Below are positions 18,100-27,445 of a stretch of DNA of 64,000 bases, in pieces. A program made the position numbers and the translations under genes. Each line of letters opens with the position of its first letter. Position 1 is the stretch's first letter. A model generated the notes under the pieces. That model was not told where the DNA came from and ran no database searches. It was given only the letters and a program-made list of their open reading frames with translations. This stretch comes from Nocardioides humilatus (GTDB lineage: Bacteria > Actinomycetota > Actinomycetes > Propionibacteriales > Nocardioidaceae): contig NZ_VUJV01000008.1 in the NCBI RefSeq assembly GCF_008373755.1, positions 1-64,000 on the forward strand, given 5' to 3'.

Positions 18100-18769
18100 G
18101 CCGACTGCTGGCCCACCGCTGGCCCACCCAGGTCATCACTGCCCACACGGTGAGGACGACGGCGATCTCCTCGAACACGTACCACGGCCACGGGCCGAAG
18201 AGGTCGAGGATCGAGCCGTCCGGCTTGCGCTGGAGGTAGCCGTAGTTGGTGTCGGCGACGTGGTTGAAGGAGGCGGTCACGACCGCCCAGCCGACGGTCG
18301 TGGCGACGGCTAGGCCGTAGTCGCGCCACTGCGGCACCTTGCCGAGCCCGATGACGAGGTAGACGGCCGCCCACACGATCAGCAGGTGCAGCGCCCAGAA
18401 CGCGAAGTAGCGCGGGTCGGGGAAGTCCTCGCCCAGCGACGGCGTCACGACGCCCTGGATCGTGAGGGTGAGGCCCCAGAAGAACGTCAGCGCCACCGGG
18501 TAGGCCCGGTGGGACCACAGGGCCCAGGTCGTTGCGACCCAGGCGAGGTCGCAGAGGTGGAGCGGCAAAGTGGTGTCGATGTCGAAGTCGGTCAGGACGT
18601 CGTAGAGCTGGAACGGCACCGTGACCGCCGGCACCAAGAGCGCGGCCGAGCGGCTGAACCGCGTCGGCCCTGGCGCCGTCCGGTGGCGGCGTCCGAGCCA
18701 GACCGCACCGACCAGTCCGAGGGCGAAGATCGCCAGCGGCACCAGGTGGGTCGTTCCGTACGACGGCAC
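18044..18769 (-). CDS. TIGR02206/YwaF family membrane protein
   Basis: 241 residues with about six transmembrane helices and the family features LHLCDLAW in the middle and the conserved aromatic stretch DTNYGYLQRKP and FGPWPWYV near the end. Role unknown. The GTG start at 18769 was chosen because the first helix begins directly after it and the longer frame runs through the divergent sixA promoter. Its 3' end overlaps fabI by 56 bases on the opposite strand, so the two transcripts may interfere. Confidence 0.75.
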   Translation of the reverse strand: MPSYGTTHLVPLAIFALGLVGAVWLGRRHRTAPGPTRFSRSAALLVPAVTVPFQLYDVLTDFDIDTTLPLHLCDLAWVATTWALWSHRAYPVALTFFWGLTLTIQGVVTPSLGEDFPDPRYFAFWALHLLIVWAAVYLVIGLGKVPQWRDYGLAVATTVGWAVVTASFNHVADTNYGYLQRKPDGSILDLFGPWPWYVFEEIAVVLTVWAVMTWVGQRWASSRLRRPSRGSRRPHGRSRPS

Positions 18770-18805
18770 GTGCTCATCCTGAAGCACGACCCGTACTCTT
18801 CTCGC

Positions 18806-19339
18806 GTGGACACCCCTCACCGGCTGGTCGTCGTGCGACACGCGAAGGCCGAGGCCTACGGGTCGACCGACTTCGACCGGGAGCTCGCGCCGCGCGGGCT
18901 CGGGGACGCCGCCGCTGCCGGCGCCTGGCTCGCCGAGCAGGGAGTGGGCGCCGATGCCGCGCTCGTCTCGGCCGCGGCGCGGACCCGGCAAACCTGGGAG
19001 GTCCTGTCCGGAGCGGCCGGTTGGGACGTCGCAGCCGACTACGACCGATCGCTCTACGGAGCCGACGAGGACGGTGTCCTCGACCTGGTCCGGACTACCG
19101 ACGAGACCATCGGCACCCTCGTGGTCGTCGGCCACAACCCGACGATGGGCCTCCTTGCGCAGCTCCTCGACGACGGAGAGGGCGAGCCGGCCTCGGTCGA
19201 CCTGCTGATGCAGGGCTACCCGACCAGCGCGTGCGCCGTCTTCGACATCCCCGGCGCTTGGGCCGACACGGCCATGGGTCGTTGCCGGCTCAGCTTGTTC
19301 AACGTCGGGCGCGGCAAGGACACACGCGACAACAGTTAG
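18806..19339 (+). CDS. SixA-type phosphohistidine phosphatase
   Basis: 177 residues, histidine phosphatase superfamily. The catalytic RHA motif is in VVVRHAKAE at about residue 12, and the second His is in VVVGHNP. SixA removes phosphate from phosphohistidine domains; substrates in actinobacteria are not settled. GTG 18806 has TACTCT exactly 6 bases upstream, supporting this start over the longer open frame. It converges with serB; the two coding ends overlap by 4 bases. Confidence 0.85.
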   Translation: MDTPHRLVVVRHAKAEAYGSTDFDRELAPRGLGDAAAAGAWLAEQGVGADAALVSAAARTRQTWEVLSGAAGWDVAADYDRSLYGADEDGVLDLVRTTDETIGTLVVVGHNPTMGLLAQLLDDGEGEPASVDLLMQGYPTSACAVFDIPGAWADTAMGRCRLSLFNVGRGKDTRDNS

Positions 19340-20547
19340 ATCGGGGGAGCGGGGGTGACGATGCCGTCGGCGGCGTCGGCGGCCTCGATCTCCTCGCGGC
19401 TGATGCCGAGGAGATACATGATCGCGTCGAGGTAGGGGATGTTGAGCGCCGTGTCGGCGACCTCGCGCACGACGGGCCGGGCGTTGTAGGCGATGCCGAG
19501 ACCGGCGGCCTCGAGCATGTCGAGGTCGTTGGCGCCGTCGCCGATCGCGATCGTGGCCTCTTCAGAGATCCCGAGGTCGGCGGCGAACTCCCGCAGGGCG
19601 TTGGCCTTCCCGGCCCGGTCGATGACGTCGCCGACGACGTCGCCGGTGAGCTTGCCGTCCACGATCTCGAGGGTGTTGGCCCGGGCCCGGTGGATGCCGA
19701 GGTCCTCGGCGAGCCGGTCGGTGATCTGGCTGAAGCCGCCCGAGACGATGGCGAAGCGGTAGCCGAGCCGGCGCAGGGTCCGCACCAGCGTGCGCGCTCC
19801 GGGGTTGACGACGATCTCGTCGTAGACCTTGTCGATCACGCTGGCATCGAGTCCGGCGAGCAGCCGGACCCGCGCGCGCAGCGACTCCTCGAAGTCGAGC
19901 TCGCCCCGCATCGCCTTCTCAGTCACCTCGGCGACAGCGGCTTCGTGGCCGGCGTGCGCAGCCAACATCTCGATGACCTCGCCCTGGATCAGGGTGGAGT
20001 CGACATCCATCACGATGAGCCGTACGCCGTGGCGCAGCAGCGTGGCCGGCTGCACGGCGACGTCGATGCCGAGCGCGGCGGCCTCACGAGCGAGCTGGCT
20101 GCGCAGGGCCACCGGGTCGGCGCCGGAGACGTCGAGCTCGATGGCGGTGACGGGGTAGCGCGCCATCCGCTCGATCCGGTCGATGTTGCCGCCGAGGTCG
20201 GCGATGCGGCCGGCGATCGCGGCCATCGCCGCTGCCTTGAGCGGTGAGCCGATCACCGTGACGTGCGACCGACCACCCCGACGGGTCTTGTTGTCGCCGG
20301 TGCCACGCTCGATCTCGACACTCATCCCGAGATCGGCAGCAACGGCCTCCACGTTGCGGCGGAGCCGCTTGACGTCGCGCGGTGCCGTGACGAGCACACC
20401 GAGCACGAGGCGTCGGCGCAGCAGGATCTGCTCGAGGTCGATGACGGTCACGCCGGCGTTCGCGAGCTCGCGGAAGATCGCGGAGGTGACCCCAGGCCGG
20501 TCCTTGCCCGTGAGGGTGATCAGCAGCGTGTCATCAGGTGTCGTCAT
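19336..20547 (-). CDS. serB: Phosphoserine phosphatase with ACT domains
   Basis: 403 residues. It catalyses the last step of serine synthesis. N-terminal ACT-type regulatory region (about 1-175) with LITLTGKDRPGVTSAI, typical of the mycobacterial SerB2 form, then a HAD phosphatase: motif I DVDSTL, motif II VSGGF, motif III Lys in the GKANAL region, and motif IV GDGANDLDML. ACT domains suggest feedback control by serine. The start is ATG 20547 with TAGCCT 9 bases upstream. It ends inside the sixA stop region. Confidence 0.95.
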   Translation of the reverse strand: MTTPDDTLLITLTGKDRPGVTSAIFRELANAGVTVIDLEQILLRRRLVLGVLVTAPRDVKRLRRNVEAVAADLGMSVEIERGTGDNKTRRGGRSHVTVIGSPLKAAAMAAIAGRIADLGGNIDRIERMARYPVTAIELDVSGADPVALRSQLAREAAALGIDVAVQPATLLRHGVRLIVMDVDSTLIQGEVIEMLAAHAGHEAAVAEVTEKAMRGELDFEESLRARVRLLAGLDASVIDKVYDEIVVNPGARTLVRTLRRLGYRFAIVSGGFSQITDRLAEDLGIHRARANTLEIVDGKLTGDVVGDVIDRAGKANALREFAADLGISEEATIAIGDGANDLDMLEAAGLGIAYNARPVVREVADTALNIPYLDAIMYLLGISREEIEAADAADGIVTPAPPI

Positions 20548-20572
20548 CGCGCGACGAGGCTAGTCGGTCCGG

Positions 20573-21310
20573 TCACGTCTCGGGCCATCCGTCCGGCGAA
20601 CAGGCGGCTGCAAGAGCGTGTCGAGCAGTCGTGCCCAGCGGCACCAGCACGGCGCGCCGGGCCGCGATCTCTCCGGTGCTGACCGCGCCGCCCTCGCTGT
20701 CGAGCGCCAGGTCGACGACCGCCAGGAGGTGGAGAGCGCGGCGGGCGACGTCGGCCGCGCGGTCGGGCACCCCGGGCGGCGCGACGAGCGGCTCGCCGTC
20801 GCGCAGGTCGTGGAGCGCGTCGGCGACCTCGGGACGCCACGCCGCGACGTCGAGCCGCGCCAGGCCGTTGGCGGCCGCCAGCAAGGTGCCGCGCAGCGAG
20901 CGGTCGGCCTCGCCGAGGTCGGGCGGTCGCCTCCGGCTCGCGGAGTACGACGACCACTCGACCGCCTGCCCGACCTGCACCGGCACCCAGCCGATGCCCG
21001 GCTCGGCGAGGACGCCCAGGGCAACGACGGCCTCGCCGGCGTCGGTCGCTGCCATCGAGAAGTCGGGCGGCCCGGCGAGGCCGCAGGGGTCCCCGGGCGC
21101 GGGGAAGGCGGCGCCGAGAGCGGTCGCACACGCGCGGCGCAGGTCCACGGTCACTTCGAGCAGCGACCGGGACCCGGTCGGGCCAGCGAAGACGTGGGTC
21201 GTGTCGTCGCCCAGCACGCCGTCGACGTAGTCGTCGGGGTTGATCAGACCGCGCAGGAACGACGTCCCCCACCACGCGAGCCGGCCCGCTGCCGGCATCT
21301 CTGTCGTCAC
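20573..21310 (-). CDS. Conserved actinobacterial hypothetical protein
   Basis: 245 residues, soluble, no signal peptide or membrane segment. It begins VTTEMPAAGRLAWWGTSFLRG and contains a conserved-looking VDLRRACATALGAAFPAPGDP block and a helical second half. I do not recognise its function. GTG 21310 is preferred; ATG 21298 and GTG 21361 are alternatives. It lies just downstream of the serB start in the opposite reading direction of the ABC gene, so the 81 bases to 21392 hold both promoters. Confidence 0.6.
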   Translation of the reverse strand: MTTEMPAAGRLAWWGTSFLRGLINPDDYVDGVLGDDTTHVFAGPTGSRSLLEVTVDLRRACATALGAAFPAPGDPCGLAGPPDFSMAATDAGEAVVALGVLAEPGIGWVPVQVGQAVEWSSYSASRRRPPDLGEADRSLRGTLLAAANGLARLDVAAWRPEVADALHDLRDGEPLVAPPGVPDRAADVARRALHLLAVVDLALDSEGGAVSTGEIAARRAVLVPLGTTARHALAAACSPDGWPET

Positions 21311-21391
21311 GGCGGGGGAGCCTAGTCGCGTGGGTGCCACCTTCGGTAAGGCCACCCTCACGTCGCTGCCTCAGGTCGATAGGGTGAGCGC

Positions 21392-22186
21392 ATGTCCGCC
21401 GTCCTGGAGCTCGCCGAGGTCACCATCCGTCGGGGCGACGCCGTGTTGCTCGACCGGGTGACCTGGGTCGTCAAGGACGGCGAACGCTGGGTGGTGCTGG
21501 GCTCCAACGGCGCGGGCAAGACGACGCTGCTGCAGGTCGCGGCAGCACAGATGTATCCGACCTCCGGCGCGGTCGGCGTCCTCGGCGAGCTGATCGGCAC
21601 CGTCGACGTCTTCGACCTGCGCCCGCGTATCGGCCTCACCAGCGCCGCGCTGGCCGAGCGGATCCCGCGCGACGAGAAGGTCAGTGACGTCGTCGTCTCG
21701 GCCTCCTACGCCGTGGTCGGCCGCTGGCGCGAGCACTACGACGAGCTCGACCACGAGCGGGCCGCCGCCCTGCTGCGCGAGGTCCGCGTCGAGAAGCTGG
21801 CCGACCGCACGTTCGGCACCCTGAGCGAAGGCGAGCGCAAGCGGGTCCAGATCGCCCGGGCGCTGATGACCGACCCCGAGCTGCTGCTCCTCGACGAGCC
21901 GGCCGCCGGTCTCGACCTCGGTGGTCGTGAGGACCTCGTGTCGACCCTGTCCGTGCTCGCCTACGACCCCAACTCCCCGGCGACCGTGCTGGTCTCCCAC
22001 CACGTGGAGGAGATCCCGCCGGGCTTCACCCACGTCCTGATGCTGCGCGAGGGCCGGGTCATGGCCTCGGGCCCGATCGACACCGCGCTCACCGCCGAGG
22101 CGCTGTCGGCGACGTTCGGGATGCCGCTGGTGCTCGAGCGCCACGAGGGTCGGTTCGCCGCGCGCCGCCGGCTCCACCGGGGATGA
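21392..22186 (+). CDS. ABC transporter ATP-binding protein
   Basis: 264 residues with a complete nucleotide-binding domain: Walker A GSNGAGKTT (about 37-45), signature LSEGE, Walker B LLLLDEP, and H-loop SHHVEE. The protein resembles stand-alone ABC ATPases of the molybdate/YlmA type. No permease or binding protein is adjacent. The next gene is an unrelated TauE-like exporter overlapping by 4 bases, so it is co-expressed with that. TAGGGT is 6 bases before ATG, a leaderless start. Confidence 0.87.
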   Translation: MSAVLELAEVTIRRGDAVLLDRVTWVVKDGERWVVLGSNGAGKTTLLQVAAAQMYPTSGAVGVLGELIGTVDVFDLRPRIGLTSAALAERIPRDEKVSDVVVSASYAVVGRWREHYDELDHERAAALLREVRVEKLADRTFGTLSEGERKRVQIARALMTDPELLLLDEPAAGLDLGGREDLVSTLSVLAYDPNSPATVLVSHHVEEIPPGFTHVLMLREGRVMASGPIDTALTAEALSATFGMPLVLERHEGRFAARRRLHRG

Positions 22187-22986
22187 GCCTGCTCGAGCTG
22201 GCTGCGGTCCTCCTCGCAGGTCTGTGGGCCGGCACGATCAACACGGTCGTCGGATCCGGGACACTCATCACCTTCCCGACGCTGCTAGCGCTGGGCGTGC
22301 CGCCGGTGACCGCCAACATCAGCAACAACATCGGGCTGGTGCCCGGGTCGGTGGCCGGAGCCATCGGCTACCGGCGCGAGCTCACCGGCCAGCGCTCGCG
22401 GGCGAGGCGGCTGCTCGTCGCCTCGGTGAGCGGCGGTGTGGTGGGAGCCTGCCTCCTGCTGGTGCTGTCGGCGGGCGCGTTCGAGGCCGTGGTGCCGGGC
22501 CTGATCCTGCTGGGCGTCGTACTCGTGATCCTGCAGCCGCGCCTGTCCCGTGCCGTGGCCGCACGCGCCGAGAAGCGGGCTGCTGAAGGCGACCAACCCG
22601 TTCGCGACGGCGCCTGGTGGGTGTGGCCGGCGACCCTGGCAACCGGCGTCTACGGCGGCTACTTCGGCGCGGCCCAGGGCGTGCTGCTGATCTCGGTGCT
22701 GGGCATCGGTATCAACGACTCGCTGCAGCGGCTCAACGGCCTCAAGAACATCCTGGTGGCCAGCGTCAACGGCGTGGCGACCGTGATCTTCGTGCTCGTC
22801 GCCGAGCTGGGCCTGTTCGGTGTCGAGGTCGACATCGACTGGCTGGTCGCCCTCGTGCTCGCCGTGGGCGCGGTCGCCGGCGGGTTCCTCGGCGCCTCGG
22901 TCGGCCGCCGGCTTCCGCCGGTGGCGCTCCGGGCGATCATCGTCGTGGTGGGGCTCGTGGCCGTGGTCACCATCCTGCTCAACTGA
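22183..22986 (+). CDS. TauE/SafE (TSUP) family transporter
   Basis: 267 residues with about eight transmembrane helices in two halves; the family motif GTINTVVGSGTLITFP lies near residue 17 and a second half begins with GVYGGYFGAAQGVL. TSUP proteins move sulfite, sulfonates or other organic anions. Start ATG overlaps the ABC gene stop (ATGA), so it is translationally coupled. Substrate unknown; coupling to an ABC ATPase is unusual because TSUP carriers need no ATP. Confidence 0.85.
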   Translation: MSLLELAAVLLAGLWAGTINTVVGSGTLITFPTLLALGVPPVTANISNNIGLVPGSVAGAIGYRRELTGQRSRARRLLVASVSGGVVGACLLLVLSAGAFEAVVPGLILLGVVLVILQPRLSRAVAARAEKRAAEGDQPVRDGAWWVWPATLATGVYGGYFGAAQGVLLISVLGIGINDSLQRLNGLKNILVASVNGVATVIFVLVAELGLFGVEVDIDWLVALVLAVGAVAGGFLGASVGRRLPPVALRAIIVVVGLVAVVTILLN

Positions 22987-23027
22987 CCGACCCGTCCTGA
23001 CAGAATCCGTGCCATGAGGGAGACCCG

Positions 23028-23486
23028 ATGAGCATGCCGCCCTGGGGCGAGGAGCCGTCCGCGGACGCGACGCCACCCCCGCCGCCCCCGCCGCCGTCCA
23101 ACCCCTATGGACAGCAGCAGGCCATGCCCTACCAGCCCTACGGCGGCGCTCCGTCGCCGTACACGCCCTTCCAGGCGACGCCCCAGACCAACGGGCTCGC
23201 GATCGGGTCGCTGATCGTCAGCATCGCGAGCATCGTGCTGTGCTGCGGCTTCCCGGGCATCGTCGGAGCGATCCTGGGCCACATCGCCCGCCGGCAGATC
23301 AAGGAAGACCCCAACCAGACCGGCGAAGGGCTGGCTCTCGGCGGCATCATCGTCGGCTGGGTGGCCTTCGTGCTGTCGCTGGTCGGAGTCGTGCTGTGGA
23401 TCCTGATCGTCGCCGTCGGCGTCTTCGCCGGGTCGTCGGTCGATGACTGCTCGACCGACAGCGACGGCTACTACGTCTGCGACTGA
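23028..23486 (+). CDS. DUF4190 domain membrane protein
   Basis: 152 residues. A Pro/Gln/Tyr-rich N-terminal cytoplasmic segment (about 1-45) precedes two transmembrane helices and the DUF4190 pattern, in which NGLAIGSLIVSIASIVLCCG and ALGGIIVGW flank GHIARRQIK. A short tail with two Cys follows. A GAGGGAGA ribosome site precedes ATG 23028, and CAGAAT further upstream may be the -10. Role unknown. Confidence 0.8.
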   Translation: MSMPPWGEEPSADATPPPPPPPPSNPYGQQQAMPYQPYGGAPSPYTPFQATPQTNGLAIGSLIVSIASIVLCCGFPGIVGAILGHIARRQIKEDPNQTGEGLALGGIIVGWVAFVLSLVGVVLWILIVAVGVFAGSSVDDCSTDSDGYYVCD

Positions 23487-23509
23487 GCCAGCCGCCGATC
23501 AGGTGCGGG

Positions 23510-23872
23510 TCAGCGCTCGGAGGCGATGAGCGCCGCGGCGCCCGAGCCCGCCGCGCCGAGCGCGACGATGGTCAGGGTCGCGCCGGCGAACTTCGGCACG
23601 TCCTGACGCGCCAGGCCGATCGCACCGGTGATCGCGTCACCGCTGTCGACCGCGATGCCCGCCTTGAGCATGGTGCGCCGCACCTCGCCCTTCGCCATCA
23701 GGGTGAGGGCGCCGAGGGCGATCTCACGGACGCCGAACATCCGGGTGAAGTAGCCCATGTGCGGGTTGGCCTCGGGGGAGACGCCGAAGACCTTCGCGGT
23801 GAGCTGGGGCGAGGCGATCGAGCTGACGCCGATAGCGATGCGGCCGAGTGAGAGGCCGAGGGCGGGATCCAT
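23510..23872 (-). CDS. Small membrane protein, unknown function
   Basis: 120 residues with about three hydrophobic helices, a MFGVREIALG motif and an AVDSGDAITG motif, a pattern seen in small DUF4267-like membrane proteins (tentative). ATG 23872 has TAGGGT 7 bases upstream, so it can be leaderless. The hydrolase gene upstream ends 10 bases before this start, so read-through is likely as well. Confidence 0.7.
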   Translation of the reverse strand: MDPALGLSLGRIAIGVSSIASPQLTAKVFGVSPEANPHMGYFTRMFGVREIALGALTLMAKGEVRRTMLKAGIAVDSGDAITGAIGLARQDVPKFAGATLTIVALGAAGSGAAALIASER

Positions 23873-23882
23873 GGTGGCGACC

Positions 23883-24839
23883 CTAGAGGACGCGGAGCAC
23901 GTAGGCGTCCAACCACAGTCGGATCTCCTCGTAGGCGCGCTCCCGCGCCGCGGGACGCGACAGCACCACGTCATGCATCGCCCCCGGTACGGCGACCGAG
24001 GTGACGTGGCTGCCGAGCGAACCCGCCCACCGACGGATCTGGCGCACGTCGAGGACGATGTCGCAGGAGTGGGCGCGCTCGTCCATCGTGGTGGTGAACG
24101 CTGACCGGTCCGACGAGAGCACGAGGACGGGACAGTGGATGGCGAGGCCCTGGTGCACGCGGGCGTGGCCGGCCCGGATGGCGCGGAGCCAGCCGAACCG
24201 GACGGGGAAGGACTCGACCGGCTTCCAGGTGAGGTCGAACTCCCACTCGCCGGCGTGGTCGCGGTGCAGGCTCTTGGCGTAGACGCCGCTCACCTCGCGG
24301 GTCAGCACCCGCATCGGCTGACGGCGCCCCAGCTGACCGAGAGCCAGATTGGCTGCGGGGGAACGCATCCACGACGGGCCCTGGAGGTCGAGCCAGGGCG
24401 AGTTGAGCACCATGCCGACCAGCTCAGCGGGCTTGCGGGAATCAGCCCACAGCGCGACGACGAGGCCGCCGGTCGAGTGGCCGGAGATGATCACCTCGGT
24501 GTGCCCGTCGCGCTCGGTGATCCGCTGCCAGGCGAGGTCGAGCTCGGCGAAGTACTCCTCCAGGTCGGCGACGTAGGTGGCCGTCTGGTGGGGGCGGATC
24601 GAGCGGCCGTACTTGCGCAGGTCCAGCGCATACATGTCGTGGCCACGCTCGAGCCACCACTCGCCGTAGGACGCCTGGAAGAAGTAGTCGGCGAAACCGT
24701 GCACGTGCAGCACCGCACGCGTCGTCTGCCCTCCAGCCGAACGGCTCACGAGGGTCGCGACGACCTCTCCCTCGCCGTCGGGCGGGAGCGGAATGGTCTC
24801 GGCCTGCCAGGGGGCGCCGAGGACGTCGGTCGAGGACAT
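23883..24839 (-). CDS. Alpha/beta hydrolase (serine aminopeptidase S33-like)
   Basis: 318 residues. Oxyanion HVHGFADY near residue 45, nucleophile elbow GHSTGG near 125, an Asp in LSSDRS and the catalytic His in AMHDV near the C terminus complete a hydrolase triad. This arrangement resembles monoacylglycerol lipase-type S33 members. Likely an intracellular esterase or lipase; substrate unknown. ATG 24839 has CACACT 6 bases upstream. Start chosen by that promoter and by homology of the N terminus. Confidence 0.83.
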   Translation of the reverse strand: MSSTDVLGAPWQAETIPLPPDGEGEVVATLVSRSAGGQTTRAVLHVHGFADYFFQASYGEWWLERGHDMYALDLRKYGRSIRPHQTATYVADLEEYFAELDLAWQRITERDGHTEVIISGHSTGGLVVALWADSRKPAELVGMVLNSPWLDLQGPSWMRSPAANLALGQLGRRQPMRVLTREVSGVYAKSLHRDHAGEWEFDLTWKPVESFPVRFGWLRAIRAGHARVHQGLAIHCPVLVLSSDRSAFTTTMDERAHSCDIVLDVRQIRRWAGSLGSHVTSVAVPGAMHDVVLSRPAARERAYEEIRLWLDAYVLRVL

Positions 24840-24902
24840 GGCGCAAGTGTGCCCGAGTCGGCAACGCCGTACGGCCAGCCGTTCAGCATCTAGGGTGACC
24901 AG

Positions 24903-25625
24903 GTGGACGAGGCCTTCCTGAGCGGTTTGCGCGACCTGCTCCAGGAGCAGTGCCGGGTCCCCGAGCTGCCGCGCGGTTGGCGCTGTACGTCGGCGATGCT
25001 CGCTGCGCACGGTTTCGCCTACGGCGGTGACTTCTTCGTCGCCGACCGGCGCCTGTCCGACGACGGTCGCGACCGTCTCGAGATGGTGTTGGTCGACGTG
25101 TGTGGCAAGGGCGCGACCGCGCTCCCGGATGCGGTCCAGCTCGCCGGCGCCCTACGCGGCCTCCTGACCGCAGTGCCCGAGGCCCAGGTCCTTGCCGCGA
25201 CGAACACCTACCTGCTGCGTCTGCCGTCCGACGAGAGCATCGCGACAGCGGTGCAGGTCAGCGTCGACCTGTCCAGCGGCCGCTACACGGTGCGGAGCGC
25301 GGGTCACCCCCCGGTGCTGCGGTGGACCGGGACCGACTGCGAGCTAGCCCTCGACAACGCCCGCGGCACGGCCCTGGGAGTCGTCGAGGATCCGGAGCTG
25401 GACATCAGCGAGGGCATCCTGCTGCCGGGCGACGCGCTGGTCTTCTACACCGACGGCGTCGTCGAGCGTCCCGACTCCGACATCGACACGGGCATTTCGT
25501 GGCTGCTCTACGCAGCGCGGCGAGCGCTCACGACCGCCCCCGTGGCCGACCTGCCGGCGCGCATCCTGGAGCAGGTCGCGCGCGGCGACGACGACCGCGC
25601 GGTGCTCGTCCTGACCCGGGAATAG
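24903..25625 (+). CDS. SpoIIE-type PP2C serine phosphatase
   Basis: 240 residues. Metal-binding Asp residues lie in GGDFFVAD (about residue 40) and VDVCGKG, with SAGHPP in the middle and FYTDGVVER near the end. Such phosphatases act on anti-anti-sigma factors or similar phosphoserine partners. Here there is no sensor or anti-sigma partner beside it, so it is a bare catalytic domain. GTG 24903 has TAGGGT 6 bases upstream, so it is leaderless. Confidence 0.87.
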   Translation: MDEAFLSGLRDLLQEQCRVPELPRGWRCTSAMLAAHGFAYGGDFFVADRRLSDDGRDRLEMVLVDVCGKGATALPDAVQLAGALRGLLTAVPEAQVLAATNTYLLRLPSDESIATAVQVSVDLSSGRYTVRSAGHPPVLRWTGTDCELALDNARGTALGVVEDPELDISEGILLPGDALVFYTDGVVERPDSDIDTGISWLLYAARRALTTAPVADLPARILEQVARGDDDRAVLVLTRE

Positions 25626-25707
25626 CGTCCAGTTGACGCCGGTTGTGCTCAGTGGTTGCCATGTCAACTAGACTGGCCCCGAACTGAGAACGAGGAGCGT
25701 GGACCTG

Positions 25708-26796
25708 ATGCAGATCGGCATCTTCACCGTCGGCGACGTCACGACCGACCCCACGACGGGTCGCACGCCGAGCGAGCACGAGCGGATCAAGGCGACCGTC
25801 GAGATCGCGAAGAAGGCCGAGGAGATCGGCCTCGACGTGTTTGCAACGGGGGAACACCACAACCCGCCGTTCATCGCGTCGGCGCCGACCACGACGCTGG
25901 CCTACATCGGTGCCCAGACCGACAACATCATCTTGTCGACGGCCACCACGCTGATCACCACGACCGACCCGGTGCTCATCGCCGAGGACTACGCCAAGCT
26001 CCAGCACCTCACCGATGGTCGCGTCGACCTGATGATGGGTCGCGGCAACACCGGCCCGGTCTACCCGTGGTTCGGCAAGGACATCCGCCAGGGCATCAAC
26101 CTCGCGATCGAGAACTACGCGCTGCTGCATCGGCTGTGGCGCGAGGACGTGGTCGACTGGGAGGGCCGGTTCCGGACTCCGCTCCAGGGCTTCACGGCGA
26201 CCCCGCGCCCGCTGGACGGCGTGGCGCCCTTCGTGTGGCACGGCTCGATCCGTAGCCCCGAGATCGCCGAGCAGGCCGCCTACTACGGTGACGGCTTCTT
26301 CCACAACCACATCTTCTGGCCCGCGTCGCACAGCGCGCAGATGGTGCAGCTCTACCGCGAGCGGTTCGAGCACTACGGCCACGGTCCTGCGGACACCGCG
26401 ATCGTCGGACTCGGCGGTCAGTTCTTCATGCGCAAGAACAGCCAGGACGCGTTCAACGAGTTCCGGCCCTACTTCGACAATGCCCCGGTCTACGGACACG
26501 GGCCGTCGCTGGAGGACTTCACCGAGGGCACGCCGCTGACCGTCGGGTCGCCGCAGCAGGTCCTGGAGCGCACGCTGTCCTTCCGGGACTACGTGGGTCA
26601 CTACCAGCGTCAGCTGTTCCTCGTGGACCATGCCGGGCTCCCGCTCAAGACCGTGCTCGAGCAGCTCGACCTGCTCGGCGAGATCCTCCCGGACCTGCGG
26701 AAGGGCTTCGCCGAGGGGCGCCCGGCACACATCCCGGACGCGCCCACCCACGCCTCGCTCCTCGCCCAGAAGAAGACGGAGGAGGTGCCGGCATGA
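25708..26796 (+). CDS. CE1758 family luciferase-like FMN-dependent monooxygenase
   Basis: 362 residues, LLM TIM barrel. QIGIFTVGDVTTDP opens the protein; FATGEHHNPPF, LMMGRGNTGPVYPW and HGSIRSPE are typical of the CE1758 group. It should use reduced FMN and O2 on an unknown substrate. ATG 25708 was chosen over GTG 25699 because the AGGAG ribosome site ends 2 bases before the GTG but 10 bases before the ATG. TAGACT near 25668 may be the -10. It overlaps its FMN reductase partner by 4 bases. Confidence 0.9.
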   Translation: MQIGIFTVGDVTTDPTTGRTPSEHERIKATVEIAKKAEEIGLDVFATGEHHNPPFIASAPTTTLAYIGAQTDNIILSTATTLITTTDPVLIAEDYAKLQHLTDGRVDLMMGRGNTGPVYPWFGKDIRQGINLAIENYALLHRLWREDVVDWEGRFRTPLQGFTATPRPLDGVAPFVWHGSIRSPEIAEQAAYYGDGFFHNHIFWPASHSAQMVQLYRERFEHYGHGPADTAIVGLGGQFFMRKNSQDAFNEFRPYFDNAPVYGHGPSLEDFTEGTPLTVGSPQQVLERTLSFRDYVGHYQRQLFLVDHAGLPLKTVLEQLDLLGEILPDLRKGFAEGRPAHIPDAPTHASLLAQKKTEEVPA

Positions 26797-27431
26797 AGCG
26801 CATCGTCGTCGTGACGGCGGGACTGAGCGTGCCGTCGTCGACCCGACTGCTCGCCGACCTGCTGGCCGACGCCAGCGGCCGCGCGGTCGAAGCGCGTGGT
26901 GCCGAGGTCGAGATCGAGGTCATCGAGCTGCGCCCGATCGCGCACGCACTTGCGGACCACCTGCTCACGGGTTTCCCCACCGGTGACCTCGCAGCGGCGA
27001 TCGACCGGGTCAGCCGCGCCGACGGGCTCGTCGTCGTGACGCCGGTCTTCGCGGCGTCGTACTCGGGGCTCTTCAAGACGTTCTTCGACGTGCTCGAGCC
27101 CGGGACCCTGGACGGCACGCCGGTCCTGGTCGCGGCGACCGCCGGCACGGCGCGCCACTCGCTGGTCCTCGACCACGCGCTGCGGCCGCTGTTCGCCTAC
27201 CTGCGCGCGGTCGTCGTGCCGACCGGGGTCTTCGCAGCCACCGACGACTTCGGCTCTGACGGCGCGCTCCAGAAGCGGGTCGACCGTGCCGCCAACGAGC
27301 TGGCGGCGGCGGTGGCCGGTGGCAACGGCCCGGTGCGTACGACGACGCCGACTCCCACCCCGCAGGTCACGCCGTTCGAGCAGCTGCTGCGGGAGGCGGG
27401 CGGGCGACTCCGTTCGCTGAACGTCAGCTGA
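26793..27431 (+). CDS. CE1759 family FMN reductase
   Basis: 212 residues, flavodoxin-like NADPH-dependent FMN reductase. It has the phosphate loop TAGLSVPSSTRLLADL, the GLVVVTPVFAASYSGLFKTF flavin motif and VAATAGTARHS. It supplies FMNH2 to the monooxygenase encoded just before it; this two-gene pairing is conserved across actinobacteria (CE1758/CE1759). Starts with ATGA overlap. The C-terminal 30 residues are Pro/Thr-rich and may be a flexible tether. Confidence 0.9.
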   Translation: MKRIVVVTAGLSVPSSTRLLADLLADASGRAVEARGAEVEIEVIELRPIAHALADHLLTGFPTGDLAAAIDRVSRADGLVVVTPVFAASYSGLFKTFFDVLEPGTLDGTPVLVAATAGTARHSLVLDHALRPLFAYLRAVVVPTGVFAATDDFGSDGALQKRVDRAANELAAAVAGGNGPVRTTTPTPTPQVTPFEQLLREAGGRLRSLNVS

Positions 27432-27445
27432 TCAGTGCGCTGACG
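27422..27445. terminator. Hairpin between convergent genes
   Basis: CGTCAGC and GCTGACG pair across a 10-base loop and include the stop codons of the FMN reductase and the EF-G2 gene. There is no T-run. Confidence 0.35.

Noticed and set aside
25699-25707. GTG at 25699 as start of the monooxygenase
   Set aside because: The AGGAG site is only 2 bases away; ATG 25708 has normal spacing.
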